NCBI GenBank assembly: GCA_021018815.1
Contig: JAITYX010000055.1
Span: 3,161,422 to 3,225,421 of the forward strand
Direction of reading: 5' to 3'
From: Talinum fruticosum
Taxonomy: Eukaryota > Streptophyta > Magnoliopsida > Caryophyllales > Talinaceae
Length of the DNA stretch: 64,000 bases
Shown: positions 47,370 through 59,129 of the stretch, piece by piece
How the letters are laid out: each line of letters starts with the position of its first letter
How positions within the stretch are numbered: the stretch's first letter is position 1
Program-made: the position numbers and the translations under genes
The notes under the pieces: generated by a model
Database searches by the model: none
What the model saw: only the letters and a program-made list of their open reading frames with translations
Told to the model about the DNA's origin: nothing

Positions 47370-50058
47370 CTAATTCATGCTGGGATTTCGTCCTTGACTT
47401 TGGTCATTCATTGGCATCTGTGGCAGCACGCTGTGTGTCTGGCCTTGTGCCGAACCCTGTGCAGGTGGCTGCATTGGTCCTCTTCCCACACTCTGCACTC
47501 TGTCACGGCGCCTATCATGCCTTGGGCGAGGTCTAGACCTGCTCGGCTGCCTGTCACTGAAATCATATTGTGGTCTACGGATGACCTTTCCATCAACAAA
47601 CAGATCACCTGCAGATACAAATCCAATCTGCTTAGAACCACAAACAGCATGATTGGAAACAGAAACTGCGTACCGATCCATGTTATCTTGACTCTATATC
47701 ACCTCAAATAAGCATGTTAGGTTCGACATTAGGAGCTTTGGCATCAGCATGGACACCTACTACCTTGCTTTAGACCAAAATAATTTCATAGAAAAATAAT
47801 GCGCAACTCCACTAAGGAAAATTGATTTCCTTTTGTCAAATAAAAGTTGATTTTCACAAGGCATTGGTGTAATCCCACTCTCTCCTCCCATACACCCACC
47901 CATACATTTTTGAGGATCAATAGTAATTTTTGAATATATTTCCAAATAATATATCAAACTCTAGAAAATATTTACCAAAACAAAGAATCCTAGCAAAATC
48001 AATCTCTAAAGAAAATCATTTTCATGCTTACTGTTTTCCTCACCACTGACAAAAGTAAATTTTTTTTTTTTTTTGGGGGGGAGGGGAATCAAAGTATGAT
48101 GCCTGGACATATACTTGTGTTGGAAAATTGTAGCCAAGTCCAAGTATTAACATTTGATTGTTCTTGAAATACCCACCTCCATAATCTTTATTTGGTACAT
48201 CAAGATAAGAATCAGGCAAGACCCAGAGAACACCTGGTAGGCCTGTCAGAACACAGGAAATCAAGTTATGATTACATCAAACTTCCAATTCATATGTATT
48301 TGATGAGGCCCTCAACAAAGCATTAATCCACCAAGTGAAATTCAACAAATTATATCATTTGCAGTCGGATGTGCAAGACATGACTGCAAAACCTGGAATG
48401 AATATCAAATCATAGTAAGACTCAAACTAATCTCATTGATCAGAAAGTCAATAAAACAGAACTCTGAAACCCAAATTTTAACATCAAAATTTCCTATTGA
48501 GTACTAAAGGGATTAGCAACTAGAAATTCCATTCTCAAGCTTAATATACAGAGAACAAAGAAAAAAATTAAAGAACCAATTACAGGTGAGTAAAGAAACA
48601 AAAATTTTGGGAATTAAGAATAATTGGTTATTTTCCTTTACTAATCATCATAATGAATGTAACTTGGGACATAGAAGCATGAACCAAATGAAGCTTATGT
48701 AGAAAATAAAAAGGAGAGATCAAGAATAGGTTACTCAACCAACCCTCACTAGTAGCAAACATACCATGAAATGCAGAAATAGAAGCTAATAGGAGCTCCC
48801 ATCTTGATTTTCCTCACAACTCCAAACAAAGAAGTGCAAATTTTGAACGCCAATTGAAAAAAAAAACTGTACTTTGAATTGTTTGAAGCGATAAAAAATC
48901 GAATGGAATAAATTAGAATCTGTCACATACACCAGGGAACCTTTTCTAAGTAATATATCTCTATGGGTGATTCATGATTACGCTATTTTTCTTCACTAAG
49001 CCATAATCACCACTCATTTCCAACTCTGTGAAAGTTCATAAAACAACAGGATTAGAATTCAGTTCCTCGTCATTTCTACTCATGCGATCATGAATCCATG
49101 ATTCTCAATCAAAGTTTCCCCATTCCAAAAATAAGTTCTTTCAAACCATTTGGGTTTAATCATTCCCTTCAATCAAATGAACAGACAACAAAACCATGAT
49201 ACAAATAAAATTAGAATTTAACACCATTTAGATAGAATAAAGGAGAAGGGAAAGACTGCTAATGAAAGGGAGGGGAAAGAAGGTGATTTTATGCTCAATT
49301 TGGGGATGAATAAAGTTGGACCAATGGTGGTTAATTGAGGTTGAAATACTCCCTCCCATCTCCTCCCGGGAATGTCCCAATTTGGGCAATGGGTCCTAAC
49401 TAGCCTTTACTTCCCTCCTATCTCCCTCTCTTCCCTCAATCAAAAAATACTGTTGAACTGCAATATCCTACCTTTAACTTTGTAGGACAGCTCCTCAGAA
49501 ATCAAGGCACCAAACCCAGTATAAGTCGTGGTACAAACAGAGTAAATCTTCTTCTTCGCCTCCTCCTCACTGCCAACAAAAGCAAAACCCAAAAAGAATA
49601 ACCGAAAACCCTATAATCAGATAACAGGGAAAACAAGACCCAGAACCAAAATCAGAAAAAACAAAAACCCAATTGTGTCACCTGCCAACGACTTGAGCTA
49701 GGGTTTTCACATAGGCATTGACCATTTCTTCAGGGGAGGGTTTTGGGTCCTCGGGGAACTCCATAACTATGAGCCAATGCTCGTAATCGCATCCATCTAA
49801 TAAGATAGTCTCCTTCGGCGGTCGGTTGCTCCAGTTCGGCGACGGGTCATTGAGCGGCGAATAGCCTGACCCGGAAGTCTTCCACCGAGTCAGGAACGTC
49901 GAGTTGGGAGGGATTAAGGGGTGAGGGTGGTTCAGGATGGCGGCTAAGGGGAACTGAGGGCGAGAAGGGGAGAGTAGAGAAGAGGTTGAGGAGGATGAAA
50001 GAGAAAGGGTGCGAGATACAAGGGCTGTTAGGGCTCGACGAGCTGTGAAGTGCGCCAT
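47370..50058 (-). CDS. Multiple organellar RNA editing factor (MORF/RIP family, MORF3-like, probably mitochondrial)
   Basis: Four exons, 50058-49682, 49569-49472, 48242-48177 and 47608-47370, with matching phases, give 259 aa. MORF proteins bind PPR proteins and each other to carry out C-to-U editing of organelle transcripts. The N-terminus [20 protein letters not shown] is Arg/Ser-rich without acids, a mitochondrial-type presequence. The conserved MORF box follows: [59 protein letters not shown], then [20 protein letters not shown] and [10 protein letters not shown]. The tail is basic ([12 protein letters not shown]) then Gln/Pro-rich and short, unlike the long Gly/Pro/Gln tail of MORF1 and MORF8, which favours a MORF3-like member. 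The start was chosen because it gives the presequence; an in-frame upstream ATG lies at 50112. No frame damage is seen. Confidence 0.94.
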
Positions 50059-50339
50059 TAACGAGCTTGCTCCTGTGCAAATATGAGATTTCTTCTGCTC
50101 TGTTCTTTGCAATTGAACAAGGGTTTATGAGGCTGCGATTTTTGTTCACCACCAAACGACGTGCTTCGTTCGAGTCTCGTTTACTACCAATTTACTAAAC
50201 TTTCAGTTTTGGATATTTTTATTTTTATCACCATCTTTTTAAAAAATAAAAATTCATTTGGTGACCTTGAATGACTGTAGTTGTAGGTTTTATTATACCT
50301 TAGGATGTTATAGGATGTGAATATATAATGCGAATGATA

Positions 50340-50840
50340 ATTTATTTTTGAAAATAAAAATTGGTGTAGAAAATTTCACTATTCTCGTTAAATTAATTTT
50401 CAAATCATGCTATAAAGTTGTAGGAAAGGGTGATTTAGAGGAGGTTAGCGAAAGATATTTCAATCGGTTTAGTTTTATGTCCGAAAGATCTACTATAAAG
50501 GTTATTCATCTCATACGAAGACTCAAAAAATCTATACCGATAAAAAAAAAGGAGTTCCACAATGTTTATTAACCAAGAAAAAGCATATGATAGAGTACCA
50601 TGACAGGTGTTGTGGAAGTGTTTAGAGAGTAAAAAAGTGCTTGTTATGAGTATACGTGTTGTGTAAGATTGTAAGATGCCCCTTGCTCAAGGGCGGATAG
50701 TGTTCCCAATAATGACGATTTGAAGCGAGTGCACTTAATGAAGACTCTAATTTTTAAAAGTTGGCTAGTGGTTTTTAGAAATAATTTAGAAAGTGTTTTA
50801 GAATTTTTCGGGATAGACAATAGAAAAAGGAAGCTATTAT
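50340..50840 (+). mobile_element. Degraded RTE-type LINE reverse transcriptase fragment
   Basis: RFSFMSERSTIKVIHLIRRL, then KKEFHNV and, one frame over, INQEKAYDRVP and QVLWKCLESKKV match the conserved RT palm region of plant RTE non-LTR elements. A frameshift and stops show it is dead. It ends where the hAT-like element begins. Confidence 0.7.
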
Positions 50841-50844
50841 GGAC

Positions 50845-51584
50845 TAGGGATGACAGTGAATCCTAAACCCGACCCTAACCCACCAAATCCGACCTAAATT
50901 AGTGCGTCTCGGTCCAAAAATTTGTACCCAATGAGTATGGGATCGGGTCTAGGTTCAAGTGGTATCACACGGTTTGGGTCTAAGTTTGAATTTGATACCC
51001 AAACCCAACCCATAGACCTGAATAACTTTTTTTTTTTTTTAATACAACTTAAGTTTGGTTTGCCCTAATTCTTATTAACCCATAGACCTGAATAACTTTT
51101 TTTTTTTTTTTAATACGACTTAAGTTTGGTTTGCCCTAATTCTTTTAAATAATTCAATCATTCTTTGCCTTGTTCGCTCATCATCAATCATCATGTACAA
51201 CTCTCAAACACTTACTCGATATTCTTTTTTAAATTTGTTCGGTTTGTTTGTTTTTTATTATTTATTTTAATTTGTCGATTAATAAGTTACCTAAATGTAT
51301 GTGTAAAAAAAAAAAAATTGTGTTACCTACAAATGTGTAATAATATTAGATGGAGCATAAAAATGATAAGATTATGTTGTTTCTTAACAAGTTTAGCATG
51401 AAATAGGTTGGACTCATTTAGAACCCGTTTAGGACTCAATGACCCGCGAGCTTAACGGATCCGAGCTAAGACCCATGTTTCACATACCCGATGGGTCTAG
51501 GTTGCATTTGGGTCCAAATCCAAAAAACTTAAACAAGGTTGGATCCACTTGGATCCAACCCAAACCCCAAATTGTCATCCCGAG
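50845..51584. mobile_element. 740-bp hAT-like non-autonomous element
   Basis: The left end TAGGGATGACAGTG and the inverted right end CTCGGGATGACAATTTG (complement of 51568-51584) are terminal inverted repeats. The flanks TTATGGAC (50837-50844) and TTATAGAC (51585-51592) form an 8-base target duplication with one mismatch, the hAT size. The interior is non-coding, with repeated AACCCAAACCC-type motifs and a 70-base tandem duplication. Confidence 0.75.
51009..51150 (+). repeat. 70-bp tandem duplication inside the hAT-like element
   Basis: A unit starting CCCATAGACCTGAATAACTT and containing a poly-T run and GTTTGGTTTGCCCTAATTCT occurs at 51009 and 51079 with almost no differences. Confidence 0.85.
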
Positions 51585-51593
51585 TTATAGACA

Positions 51594-51720
51594 TACTGTA
51601 GCAAGACTTATTGGGCCAAATAGCTCTAACTGCTTAGGCTAGGAGTCGAACCCATATCCTGCAATAAGAAACTGGGGTGGTAAGAGACCGACGTGGATCT
51701 TTTGAGCCGAACTGCGGGAA
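51594..51720 (-). repeat. tRNA-derived SINE-like unit
   Basis: The minus strand has GGTTCGACTCC, a perfect pol III B box (about 51629-51639), and about 60 bases upstream a weak A-box-like GGCTCAAAAG. It is a possible SINE or tRNA relic; there is no cloverleaf. Confidence 0.35.
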
Positions 51721-52580
51721 CATTTTTAATCAAAAAGTACACGTTGCAATTCTAATTGTTTTATCACTTCAACAATTTCCTCCTCATAAATGGTTTTCTT
51801 GTAGCTAGTCAAATCCTTCCATAGTTCTTTTTTCAATCCAAATCCCAAACTATCCTTCTTCTATTACATATTAATGACATTATTTTGACAAGAAGTTCAA
51901 TTTTCCTTCTTTCCTCTTTCCTCTTTCCTCTTTCTCGTCAAAGGATCCGGGTGACCCGCACTATTTTCTTGATGTGCATGTTACACATTCTTCGTCTAAC
52001 ATCTTCTTGTCTTAGCTTAAATACACATATATGATCTTCTCCGGAAGTTTCACCTCCACACTTGCAAACTTGTTTGCACCCCTTCAATTGCTAGGACTAC
52101 CCTCACCCTCTTGGATGGTGAATACTGAAACATGATGTGTTTTGCAATATTTGACTATGATTGATCCTAATAACGCACATGTAGTTCATATAGTTCCCTA
52201 ATTTATGCATGTCTCCCTTATTACCCGTTGCTGCTATCAAACGTATTTTCAGGTTTTTACATGTGACTTTCAGTGATGGCATATTATTGTGTCCTCCTAT
52301 TATGCCTTGCTTGTAGCTTACTCGATACTGATTGGGTTGATTACAAGAATTCATGTCAATCTACTACAAATTATGTGGTTTTTTTAACACAATATTTAAG
52401 TTTGATTCTTTAAAAAATAACCCACAATTTTCAAATCCTTTATTGAACTAGATTATAGAGTCTGTTGAATATTTTGTGGTTGAAATAGTTCGGCTCAAGA
52501 AGTGATTTTATGATCTTGAGATTACTCTCACCTCCCACTAAAGTTTTGTGTAACAATCTCAATGCCACTTACCTTACGTT
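51721..52580. other. Intergenic region, no feature identified
   Basis: A CTTTCCTC short repeat lies near 51910. The minus-strand open frame 52103-52354 has no recognisable motif. This stretch could include further parts of the copia element but shows nothing diagnostic. Confidence 0.4.
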
Positions 52581-52589
52581 CAATCCCAG

Positions 52590-52820
52590 TCATCATGACT
52601 GATGTAAACATATATCGCTATAGATTATTATTTTATACGGGGAGTGTATTGCTTACGGTGATCTTATTTTTCGTTTGATTTCTACAAGGCTTAAGTTAGC
52701 TAATATTTTTACTAAATGGTTGTCTTCTAATCAATTTATTATTATGAGAACCAATCTGTCCCGTTTACTTGCTGCTTAGATTGAGGAAATTTTAACTTTT
52801 TGACTTAGTCAAAAGGGATA
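52590..52820 (+). mobile_element. Ty1/copia retrotransposon remnant (RNase H C-terminus)
   Basis: The frame reads GDLIFRLISTRLKLANIFTK then WLSSNQFIIMRTNLSRLL, matching the conserved end of copia polyproteins (STxxQLADIFTKPL). Upstream in the same frame the H..DYHF..R-like segment contains a stop. No intact LTR was recognised next to it. Confidence 0.7.
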
Positions 52821-53476
52821 TTTAAGGTGTTTGATAAGTTGACTTTTTGTAATAACCTTTTGTCATCAAAAACCATTTTTAAAAAACCAATTTCGGTAAC
52901 TTTTTGTGATTGATTTTTGTAAATTACCTTTTGTCTCATATCTTTTTGAGAAACATGTAATTTTATTAAATACTTTTTTCGAAACAGTTAAATACAAATA
53001 GTTAATACAAAAATTAATCCAATAAACCAACTATCAACAACTAATTCAATCGATCAACAACACAACTAACATATGATTGCTAAGCCTTCGTTAAATAGGG
53101 ATGAATACAGATGGTCGCTCACGTGGGTTTTCACTAGCTACCAAGGCTGGGTGTGATGGCCGCGTAAGGCCCAAATTACAATACCAACACTATGATTTAT
53201 GTCATAATTTTGAATAGTCTTAAAAAAATGATTTCGAATAAAAGTAATGAAATGTCCACAATAAAAGGTTTAATTTTCATATGAGACTGTTTTATTTAAG
53301 ATTCATTGTAACTTTTAAGTGAAATGATCTTACACAAGACCTACTAATAAAACTTTAATAAATGTCGACAATTTATGAAGATAATTAAAAAGTAAATTAC
53401 AAAATATTTTACTAATTAAATTTGGTATGTTTGCATAATTAATATCTTGCTACATATATATGAAGTAAACTATATT

Positions 53477-56400
53477 CTAACTACAAAATAGCAAAGTAGA
53501 AAGGATTATAATAATATTATATAGTATACTAGCAGCGAAGAGGGGGAATTGTAATCCAACAAAGTTAATTTTGGCGTTGGCACATGAGCTCGTAATCGGA
53601 GCGTTGTTAACGCCCTTCAAATTTATATCGTGAAGGTTCACGTTCTGGCAGGGTACCGCAGAGCTACACATGATAGTGACTGCCTCCGGGGAGATTGTGC
53701 TCCCCCTTATGTTCTTGAAGAAGATGTCACTGAGACCAATTTTCGACGGCTGCATACCATAAAATTATCATTAGAATAGGATTACTACGGCTCTTATTTC
53801 TCACTTTTGTTGTGTAGGATGACAATATCGATTGAAAAAAGGATGATAACATACCGAACTAACACAACCATGGCCTCGTCCACAGTACTCTTGATCGATG
53901 ATAATAGGGTTCTTAACGTTCTCCATGACAATGTCCTCGAAAGTTAAGCCGGAAGCTTTGATGGGGACGATTTCTGGCTTGAATGGGAAGGTTTTGATCC
54001 TTACACCATTTGTAGTGTCATGGATTGTGCAGTTTTTTACTTGCACTCCCTTCACATCAGTCTCGCCCGGATGCTTCCCTAGGCTTCCAATGCTGTTCAT
54101 TTGGATTACGCACACATACATGTTCACATGAGTATCTACCGATTATACAAACATGAATAAAATATTAAGCCTTTTGATTTATTACTTTCATGTGTCCTGA
54201 AGTCATTAAGCGAAATGACATCATCTCATTAGCACCTATAATTGTTGAATTAAGAATGCAATTAACAATAATATCTACTGTTTAAATGTTAAACACCCTG
54301 CCCCAAAACAACATTAGCTTACCTAATGCCATGACCAGGGCCACAAACGACTTTGTGGATTTGGATTCTGGTTGCGCCTTGAAGGATTCCGATGCAGTCA
54401 TCTCCGGTGGAAATGGTGGACCGAGACACGGTTACATCTTCGGAATCGCTTATGTGGACACCATCGGTGTTAGGGCTGTCACCTGGGGCTGTAATGTTGA
54501 GCCTCAGCAGCTTAATGTTCTTGCTGTTCGTAACAAAGAAGTGAAATCCCATCGGATTCAAGCTCGTTATCCTCCTAATTGACCCATTTGTTACGTTCTT
54601 CAACACAATTGACTACAATAAGAGGAAAACTCGTAAATTCAACAACCATTCCTTGTCACTCACAACAAATTCATCACCCTTAGGGTTATGGACATATTTT
54701 ATATCATAGACTTCCGGAATTCGGTATTTGGATATTTTTTACGTGTATAGGGGTAGTCTTTTCAATATTGCTTATATCGTGGTCTCCGGATTGTAGTTTT
54801 CAGATTGTAGTCTCCGGTCACATGTTAATTTTTTAGGGAGAGCTGATTTTAGGGGATTGAGACAAAAATAAAGAGACAACGCTTTTTCGTCTTTTTGGAT
54901 CTTGGGTCATCGTACTTTGAGGTAAAAATATAATTTATTATTTTTTGAGGAGGTTGGGGGACAAGAAAAGAAATTAAAATGGAAAGGGGAAGATATTGTT
55001 TTATGTGCTTGGTCCTATGCTTCCTATTCTATCTCGTAATTTGTACTTATTTGTTACAAAACTAAAGTTCATTCTATATTAACAAATACCCCGTTTTAGG
55101 AGTTCATTCTTTATTTGGTAAAAGATATTCAAATTGGTTATGAGTTAATCGAATTATTTGGAGTTTTAGCTCTTTTGGTCTTCTGTCACTTAGTTTAATA
55201 TCAAAGATAATACAATCATTGTTGATCATATTATCCTTGATCAAATTAGGTAATTTGGTTGAGAATTAGGTTTATATTTTGAGAATGGATTGGATCTAAG
55301 CTTAAATATTTAATTACAAAAATCTTCCTTCATCCATATTATTACGTGTTTTTTAATTTATTAAGATATCCGATTACTAACTTTTTCACAATTTTAAATG
55401 AAAAAATAAATTAAATAAGACTTCTATACTACTCAAACATTGCGAGAAAATTTATGCATATCCTATTACTTAACCTGAATGACCCACATTCGTATTCAAT
55501 TTGAGATCCAATGCATATCCTATACTGCACAAGTCAATCCAAGGCAAAAATAGTTCGACCTAAACTCAAACTCGAATCAACATCTCATCGATATGAACTT
55601 GACTTCTAAACTCAAACTGACTAAATTTGAATTAAATGATTCGTCCACTATGCGTACAGAACATCCAAGCCTAAATAAATATCCTCAATCATGTAAAAGA
55701 CGCGAGAGAATGCGTATATGCTTACAGAAGAAAGGCGGGCACACTCTTTGTTTTTGGAACAGTCATTGTACTTCCAAACCTGGTCACCTTGGCCATCCAC
55801 AATGCCACCCCCAAGCATCACCAAGCCGTCGATATCAGTGAAGGTTAACCACTCTGGGGACTCGTACATGGACACATCCGCTACTGCGACTATCACCCCC
55901 GTGATCTGCACCACCATTGGGCCGGGCCCTTTGCACGGGCCTGAGAATATCACCTGTGAAACTAAAAACCTCCCTGAGGGATGACAAATCTTGCCTTCCC
56001 TGGGTGGTCACAGGCTGCTCTGAATCCTTGCATGAATGCCTATTATAACATCATTTATGCTGGTTAGTAAAAGGGAGCACTGCCCTCTACAAAGGCACAT
56101 CATAGAGAAATGAGCCTAATAGTGTGTTTAAATTGAGGGTAGGGGAGGGGTGGGGGAAGGTTATTTATCTCCCTTCAGTCTTGTATGGAAAAACTAATAA
56201 AAGAAAGAGAGAAGAGGAGAGGGGTACACTTTGTCCTGTTCCCTTATATTTATTTTAGTAAATCTTCTATGAGATCGTTCTCATTTAAAAGTTATTGTAA
56301 GACAAAAACTTTTATGATAATTTTAACTAATAATTTATTTAGGAGTAATTCTAATTAAAGTTACCTCTTGATGAATTATTAGTCACTACTAAATTAAAAA

Positions 56401-57587
56401 GTCACTCCACTATAAGTTATTAGTTATATTAAAACCTTAAAAAGTCACTTCTAACGGAATTCATCTCACAGTAATTCTTACGAAAGACGATCTTTATATA
56501 AAAATTTGTATTAATTTAAACGGGGATGAAGATTTATCACCTTTATTCCCCTTCTTCCCTTTTCATCCTTCCTCCTTCATTAAACTTCCTCCCCACTCCC
56601 AAATCCAAACAGACTATAAATAAAAACCCAAAACCAAAATTTCTTATATATTGGCAACTCACGAATTGAGAATATACGTGGACAAAAAAAATGATAGTTG
56701 AAACTTTATATTAGTGATGTTAGATTTGTTCTTTCCATTTGTATCAATCTCAAATGAGAAAAATTGACTGCTTCCTTTGTAAACCAAAAGGAATCAGCCA
56801 ATAAAAATTTTAAAGATATAATATATAAAAAATCTCAATGCAGATAATTTCTGTTCAGAAAAAAAAAAATACACTACTGTGATCGACTTTAAATAGGTTT
56901 TTGTCATGACTATATATGGCAGAACAAAAAAATCCGGAAACCAAAATGTTTGTCACATTTAGTAGATTGCAATATAATGCAATAATGCGATATAAACAAT
57001 CAAGATGACAAAACTTACTAAGTTTATATCATGACGTTTTTTAATGTGAAAAAAGGTTATTCATTAACAAAAAGTCGTGCGACATTGGACATCCGAAATG
57101 GTAAATATATTATCGATCGTTTCTAATCTTGTAGTATTAGATGAATCACGGATATGACATTCTAGTTAATAAAAGATTTTCTTCATGTATTTAACACGTA
57201 GATACTCACAAAATGGCTACACATAATGCATGTGATTGCATATCTATGTAGGTCTAGAGACATGAAAATCAGTACCTCAACACTATCCTCTTTGCCATCA
57301 GGCTTGGCACCATAGCTCAAAAGGCTAAAAACTCTCTCATCAGGAACAGGATCGGGGCCAATGCCATCGCCATCTAATAATCCTCCAGTTGTTGGTTCTC
57401 CACCCTCCGGTGTTGGTGTCGGTGTCGGTGTCGGCATCAGTGCCGGTGTCGGCATCAGTGCCGGTGTCGGCATCAGTGTCGGTGTCCCCCACGGCCTCCG
57501 TCGAGACGACGACCATGCCTACAAAAGAAGACCAACCATGGAGAAGCTGTTATAATTACTGTAGAGGCTACTCTTCCTCTTCCCCAT
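53477..57587 (-). CDS. Polygalacturonase (GH28 pectinase), frame broken at several homopolymers
   Basis: Glycoside hydrolase 28 hydrolyses polygalacturonan in the cell wall. Five exons: 57587-57276, 56039-55726, 54612-54323, 54092-53855 and 53749-53477. All four catalytic motifs are present: SPNTDG (about 255-260), TGDDC (278-282, where the usual GDDCISI reads GDDCIGI), GPGHGI (300-305) and RIK (337-339). Three places disagree with an intact gene. TAG is in frame at 57519-57521, while one base more in the T run before it (57523-57526) gives a hydrophobic signal peptide (MVGLLFVGMVVVSTEAVG). Exon 2 is 314 bases, one short of the phase-0 length, with a stop right after the T5 run at 55964-55968. 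The C-terminus runs past the family end, but one more C at 53542-53546 gives FPPLRC then TAG at 53529, the usual Cys-terminal end. Expected to be secreted. The Pro/Thr-rich linker after the signal is a minisatellite. Confidence 0.88.
56040..57275 (-). other. Polygalacturonase intron 1
   Basis: 1,236-base intron between GAG/GTACTG and TAATAG/GCATTC. No exon or mobile element was recognised in it. Confidence 0.7.
57412..57485 (+). repeat. 18-bp coding minisatellite in polygalacturonase exon 1
   Basis: About three copies of GGTGTCGGCATCAGTGCC plus shorter GGTGTC units encode, on the minus strand, the repeated MPTPAL and then PTPTPTP of the linker between signal peptide and catalytic domain. Such repeats change length easily. 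Confidence 0.85.
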
Positions 57588-57619
57588 TGTGGCTGTGATC
57601 GCGACAGTGGCCATGTTGA

Positions 57620-58020
57620 TGATATTCTAGCCTCAGCTTGGATTTTTTAGTGGTTTTTTAAGTTTTTCTTTGTTTTTTAGGTTTTAGAAAAATGAAAGAA
57701 AAAAATAAAACTAAAAGAACCTGGGTAGCCTCTTGCTCAGGCTAGTAAAATAGAGAGGGGATACCCTCTTTGTGTTTCCTTACATTTCTTTAATATCATG
57801 TTCTTGATGCAGAGAAAAAGAATTTACCACCACTAATTCCAAATGAAATGGCTTTCTATATTTAGTCAAACTTGTCTGTATTTTCCCTGCTTTAAAGCTC
57901 TGCCTTTCCTTACCACCCTAATAACAGATTTTCTCATATCTAGTTTTGAACACACCTATCAAATAGCTAGGAGTTTGTCTCCCCCCTCCCTCTAGTAGCA
58001 TAGACAAGGCCATATTGAGA
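57620..58020. other. Upstream region of the polygalacturonase gene
   Basis: Promoter-side sequence. No clear TATA box or named element was assigned. A/T-rich and pyrimidine-rich patches only. Confidence 0.4.
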
Positions 58021-58021
58021 T

Positions 58022-58110
58022 TCTAGAGGTATCGGTCTAGTGATTCTGACTGAATGAATTTACATTAGGTCTTAGATTCGACTCCGGCTCCCTATTATAT
58101 TATACTAATT
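58022..58110 (+). repeat. tRNA-derived SINE-like unit
   Basis: CGGTCTAGTGATTCT resembles a pol III A box, and GATTCGACTCC, one mismatch from GGTTCGANTCC, follows at tRNA-like spacing. An AT-rich tail comes next. This is a possible SINE 5' end. Confidence 0.4.
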
Positions 58111-58703
58111 TTTGTGACTCATTTGAACTAAAAATATGGTATAAATATAGCATCCCTCAGTTACAAAAATGACAATTGTAATCATCTTGTTACCAATTTA
58201 GTTGATATTTATGATATTTCCAATAATGTAGATAAAACCGTAAAACCTTTTAAATTTGGTAAAACTACCATGAGTATTCCTTTTTTCAAATTATTTTGAA
58301 TTTTGTGGAATGCAATGCAAGTTCAAAATACAAAGGGCAAATTATGTGATAGAAGTACAATATTATGCTTCAGCATGCATATTGTTTTTTAATTATTATT
58401 ATTAAGTAAAAAACGGTTGAATATCATACGATAAATCTTAAAATCAAACGACATAATAAAATAACAACAATAGATAAAAACACCATGACCTAGACACATG
58501 CATATTGTTTCAAAGGATTTGAAATTGTCTAAATAGTTTGTAAACATCAATTTCACAATCATATGCAATTATATGCAATATATATGATTTGAAATTGGCT
58601 ATCAAGTGATTTTGATTAATCGTGTTTAATTTTAAACATATAGAAATAGCATTTCCTAACTGTCAGCTGTATTCTTAATTAGCTTCTAGTTATGCCTTCA
58701 GAG

Positions 58704-58708
<5 letters not shown>

Positions 58709-58734
<26 letters not shown>
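58709..58734 (+). repeat. (TA)n microsatellite, left of a small inverted-end element
   Basis: Perfect TA run directly before GTGGCGGAGCTAG. Confidence 0.85.
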
Positions 58735-58914
58735 GTGGCGGAGCTAGCAAATGTAATTAACGGTGTCCCTTTTTTAATATTCTTCAATTTTATAAATATT
58801 ATTATTTTTTATGGGTGTCCTCTTTAATAATTTTATAAATTTTTTATAATTTTTAAATATAAATTTTATTTTATTTTATTTTGCTATGGGTGTCCTAGGA
58901 CTCAAGTGTCTCCG
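58735..58914. mobile_element. Small MITE-like insertion bounded by TA microsatellites
   Basis: The left end GTGGCGGAGCTAG and the inverted right end TAGCGGAGACACTTG are imperfect inverted repeats, and GTGTCC occurs near both ends. Both sides are TA runs, which suggests insertion into an existing TA tract. Very AT-rich, no coding potential. Confidence 0.45.

Positions 58915-58982
<68 letters not shown>
58915..58982 (+). repeat. Long (AT)n microsatellite, ~34 units
   Basis: About 68 bases of uninterrupted AT dinucleotide, the longest microsatellite in the window. Confidence 0.95.
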
Positions 58983-58985
<3 letters not shown>

Positions 58986-59129
58986 GTGTGAATATGAATA
59001 AGTTGTGAAACAATTGAGGCTCGTTGGTGGTATGTAGTGTAAAATGCTTGTAGTTGCAAAATGTTCGTATATATTTTCTAGTTGTATAATTGTACAAGGG
59101 TACGAAAAACAAAAGTAAAATTATAAAAA

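Noticed and set aside
51594..51720. A real tRNA gene
   Set aside because: The B box is good but no cloverleaf or anticodon stem could be drawn.
53801..54131. Plus-strand open frame 53898-54131
   Set aside because: Antisense of the conserved polygalacturonase exon 4.
57361..57598. Plus-strand open frames over the polygalacturonase first exon
   Set aside because: They come from the repeat of the minisatellite read in antisense; no motif.
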